14,902 bases of DNA from NCBI GenBank assembly GCA_023437885.1, contig JAEZFH010000038.1, positions 1 through 14,902 of the forward strand, written 5' to 3'. The notes beneath the pieces are model-generated. The model was not told where the DNA came from. It did no database searches and saw only the letters and a program-made list of their open reading frames with translations. A program made the position numbers and the translations under genes. This DNA comes from Bacillota bacterium (GTDB lineage: Bacteria; Bacillota; Clostridia; Lachnospirales; Lachnospiraceae). Positions 13,124-14,902 of this stretch are shown here, in pieces (positions within the stretch are counted from its first letter, which is position 1; the number at the start of each line of letters is the position of its first letter).

Positions 13124-13546
13124 TTAATTTAACTGTAAAAGCTTGTTCATATCAAGTACAAAAATCAAATTATCCTTTTTCTTTATAATATAGGACAGAA
13201 AGTGATTATTTCTAAAGTCAGGCAAATTGATATTCTGATCCACCTCTTCCTCTTTGGGAATCACGATTTCACATACTTCATCTACAATCAATCCAATCTT
13301 GTTATCCTTTACAATAATTATTTTGGTATATTTATCCGCTTTAATTTCTTTCATTCCAAAGAAGCTGCCCATATCGATTACGGGATGCAGCTCTCCCCGT
13401 AGATTGATCATTCCCTCTGAAAACATTACCGGACTCGGTACTCTGGAGGGTGTAACGTATTTGATAATTTCCTTCACCTGATGAATCGGTAAACCAAATT
13501 GTATTCCACGTAATTCTACGACTATGACTTGTCCCCGGCTGTTCAT
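13124..13546 (-). CDS. cheW: Chemotaxis coupling protein CheW
   Basis: This 140-residue protein is a single CheW domain, the adaptor that links chemoreceptors to the CheA kinase. Typical features are the N-terminal strand QVIVVELRGIQFGLPI with the following VKEII helix, the conserved core MINLRGELHPVIDM (about residues 46-59) and GLIVDEVCEI (about 84-93). The ATG at 13546 has GGAGG 5-6 nt upstream. It is 59 bp after a chemoreceptor gene and 46 bp before a cyclic di-GMP gene, and no cheA is in view, so it may serve this receptor specifically, coupling it to a kinase encoded elsewhere. Confidence 0.96.
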   Translation of the reverse strand: MNSRGQVIVVELRGIQFGLPIHQVKEIIKYVTPSRVPSPVMFSEGMINLRGELHPVIDMGSFFGMKEIKADKYTKIIIVKDNKIGLIVDEVCEIVIPKEEEVDQNINLPDFRNNHFLSYIIKKKDNLIFVLDMNKLLQLN

Positions 13547-13605
13547 TTTTACCTCCGTTCCTGCACAAATTTAAGGCCCTTGGGAGCATAAGCATGCCCT
13601 GCAGC

Positions 13606-14902
13606 TCAATCGATCTTAAATACCGACACCGCCTCCATCAAGGATTCTGATTTCTCCTTCGTTGTCTGCGCCAGTTGTATTACTTCATTGGATTTTGCTG
13701 CGATTTCCGATGCTTCCTGAGCAATATTATATGCTCCCTGAGCCTCTTCGTTGGAGGCACTGGTAATATTTTCTATTGTCTGAACCATATTACGTATTGT
13801 CGCAAACAGCTCCTCGGAAGAAGCACTGAAGTCCATAACCATATCATTCATGCCCATGGAGCTTTTGCTGTATTCCTCACTGGTTTGAACCAGGGTATCA
13901 TAATCCTTCAATACATGCCCATCGATAAATCCCAGGATTTCGCCGGAGCTGGAGGAAAGGGCCTTCACCGCATCTATAATAATCTGCGTAACCTCTTGGA
14001 TCCTGGATACTGCGGTCTTGGAATTCAGCGCCAGCCTCCGTATCTCATCCGCTACCACGGCAAATCCCTTACCGGCTTCGCCTGCCCTTGCCGCTTCAAT
14101 AGCTGCATTCAGGGAAAGCAGATTTGTCTGGGCAGTTATCTCCAGAATTGCTTCCGACAGTTCATTAATCTGATTTACTGCCCCGGATTGTTCAATCGCA
14201 TTTTGCAGACCGTTCTTATTCTTACTGTAGATATCGATGGCATTGGCCTTCGAGGAGGCTGCATTATCCCTCATATCCTCCGACATCCGGCTGATATTGC
14301 TTACCATACCGGTGCCCTCCTGTGCCTTTACTGCAATCGCTTCAATTGTTTTCTCAATCTCTACCGAGGATGTATTCATCTCCTCCGTAGCAACCGCAGT
14401 TTCCTCCGCTCCGGCTGACAGCTCCTGGGAGGTGGCTGAGATTTCCTCGATGCTCTTATTCAGCAGTCCCATATGGGAATTAATCGTGTCCAGACTCTGG
14501 CTTACCCCAATCGACTTTTCCATGACATTTTTCAGGATACCCCTGACCGATTTTTGCATATGATCCATCGCTGATGCCAGCATACCGGTTTCATCCTTCA
14601 TGCTTAATAATACATTGGGTATTTCCTGGGTGAAATCTCCGACGGATACCACCTGCAGATGCTTCGATACAAGCTTGATCGGCTTCGAAATGCTCTGGGC
14701 AATCCACATCGTAACCAGAACACTTCCTGTGATAAATACAAAGGAGATGGTCAGCAATAGATAGGACATCCGGTTCACTTTTTCCATGACTTCAGATTCA
14801 GGAGCGGTAATCGCCAGAGACCAGCCATACCCTTCAACAGGTGCATATCCCATATATTTTCTGACTCCGTTATAATAGTAATGGCCGGTTCCTTCTCTCC
14901 CC
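13606..14902 (-). CDS. Methyl-accepting chemotaxis protein, N-terminus beyond the window
   Basis: The frame is open to the right edge, so the start is missing; about 431 codons are visible. In order they encode the end of an extracellular Cache-type sensor domain (HYYYNGVRKYMGYAPVEGYG), one transmembrane helix (about 14763-14698), a HAMP linker (SISKPIKLV onwards), and a long cytoplasmic coiled-coil signalling domain. The receptor tip that contacts CheW and CheA is intact: QTNLLSLNAAIEAARAGEAG, then KGFAVVADEIRRLA. The ligand cannot be inferred because most of the sensor is outside the window. A CheW gene follows immediately, which supports a working receptor-adaptor pair. Confidence 0.96.
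   Translation of the reverse strand, partial: GREGTGHYYYNGVRKYMGYAPVEGYGWSLAITAPESEVMEKVNRMSYLLLTISFVFITGSVLVTMWIAQSISKPIKLVSKHLQVVSVGDFTQEIPNVLLSMKDETGMLASAMDHMQKSVRGILKNVMEKSIGVSQSLDTINSHMGLLNKSIEEISATSQELSAGAEETAVATEEMNTSSVEIEKTIEAIAVKAQEGTGMVSNISRMSEDMRDNAASSKANAIDIYSKNKNGLQNAIEQSGAVNQINELSEAILEITAQTNLLSLNAAIEAARAGEAGKGFAVVADEIRRLALNSKTAVSRIQEVTQIIIDAVKALSSSSGEILGFIDGHVLKDYDTLVQTSEEYSKSSMGMNDMVMDFSASSEELFATIRNMVQTIENITSASNEEAQGAYNIAQEASEIAAKSNEVIQLAQTTKEKSESLMEAVSVFKID

Overview
The window looks like chromosomal DNA from an endospore-forming Clostridia bacterium, most likely Lachnospiraceae. This rests on the sporulation genes (yabP, yabQ, spoVT, two Csp-type subtilases), AGGAGG-type ribosome binding sites, moderate GC, and the gene order mazG - hup - rqcP - yabP - yabQ - divIC. 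Every convincing gene is on the minus strand, so transcription runs from right to left. The species cannot be named from sequence alone.

Right end (about 11250-14902): a signalling block with a membrane chemoreceptor (cut by the window edge), a CheW adaptor, and a PAS-GGDEF-EAL protein that could both make and degrade cyclic di-GMP. Next (10600-11049) is dtd, D-aminoacyl-tRNA deacylase, with a strong terminator. A 434-bp gene-free stretch follows. It holds one copy of a dispersed structured repeat and a good vegetative promoter that leads into a NatA/NatB-like ABC exporter pair (8158-10165) with its own terminator.

Middle (3176-7981): an ECF-type promoter motif precedes a broken C-terminal fragment of a radical-SAM/SPASM enzyme. 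Then come two tandem cytoplasmic subtilisin-family proteins of 566 residues each and the late-forespore regulator gene spoVT. The upstream subtilase has an intact Asp-His-Ser triad. The downstream one keeps Asp and His but has Gly in place of the nucleophilic Ser. This active/pseudoprotease pairing is reminiscent of the CspB and CspA/CspC germination proteins of Clostridioides difficile, and is the most interesting protein-level observation here.

Left end (1-2846): mazG, hup, rqcP, yabP, yabQ and the first 21 codons of divIC. Between spoVT and mazG lies a 329-bp gene-free segment with a terminator, a long non-terminator hairpin and three head-to-tail 31-bp repeats. A second copy of the dispersed repeat sits in the usually tight rqcP-yabP junction, in the opposite orientation to the copy near natA. 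The two copies differ by a compensatory base-pair change in a predicted stem. The C-terminus of yabQ contains a 15-bp tandem repeat encoding a pentapeptide array.

The window has no rRNA, recognisable tRNA, CRISPR array or intact insertion sequence.
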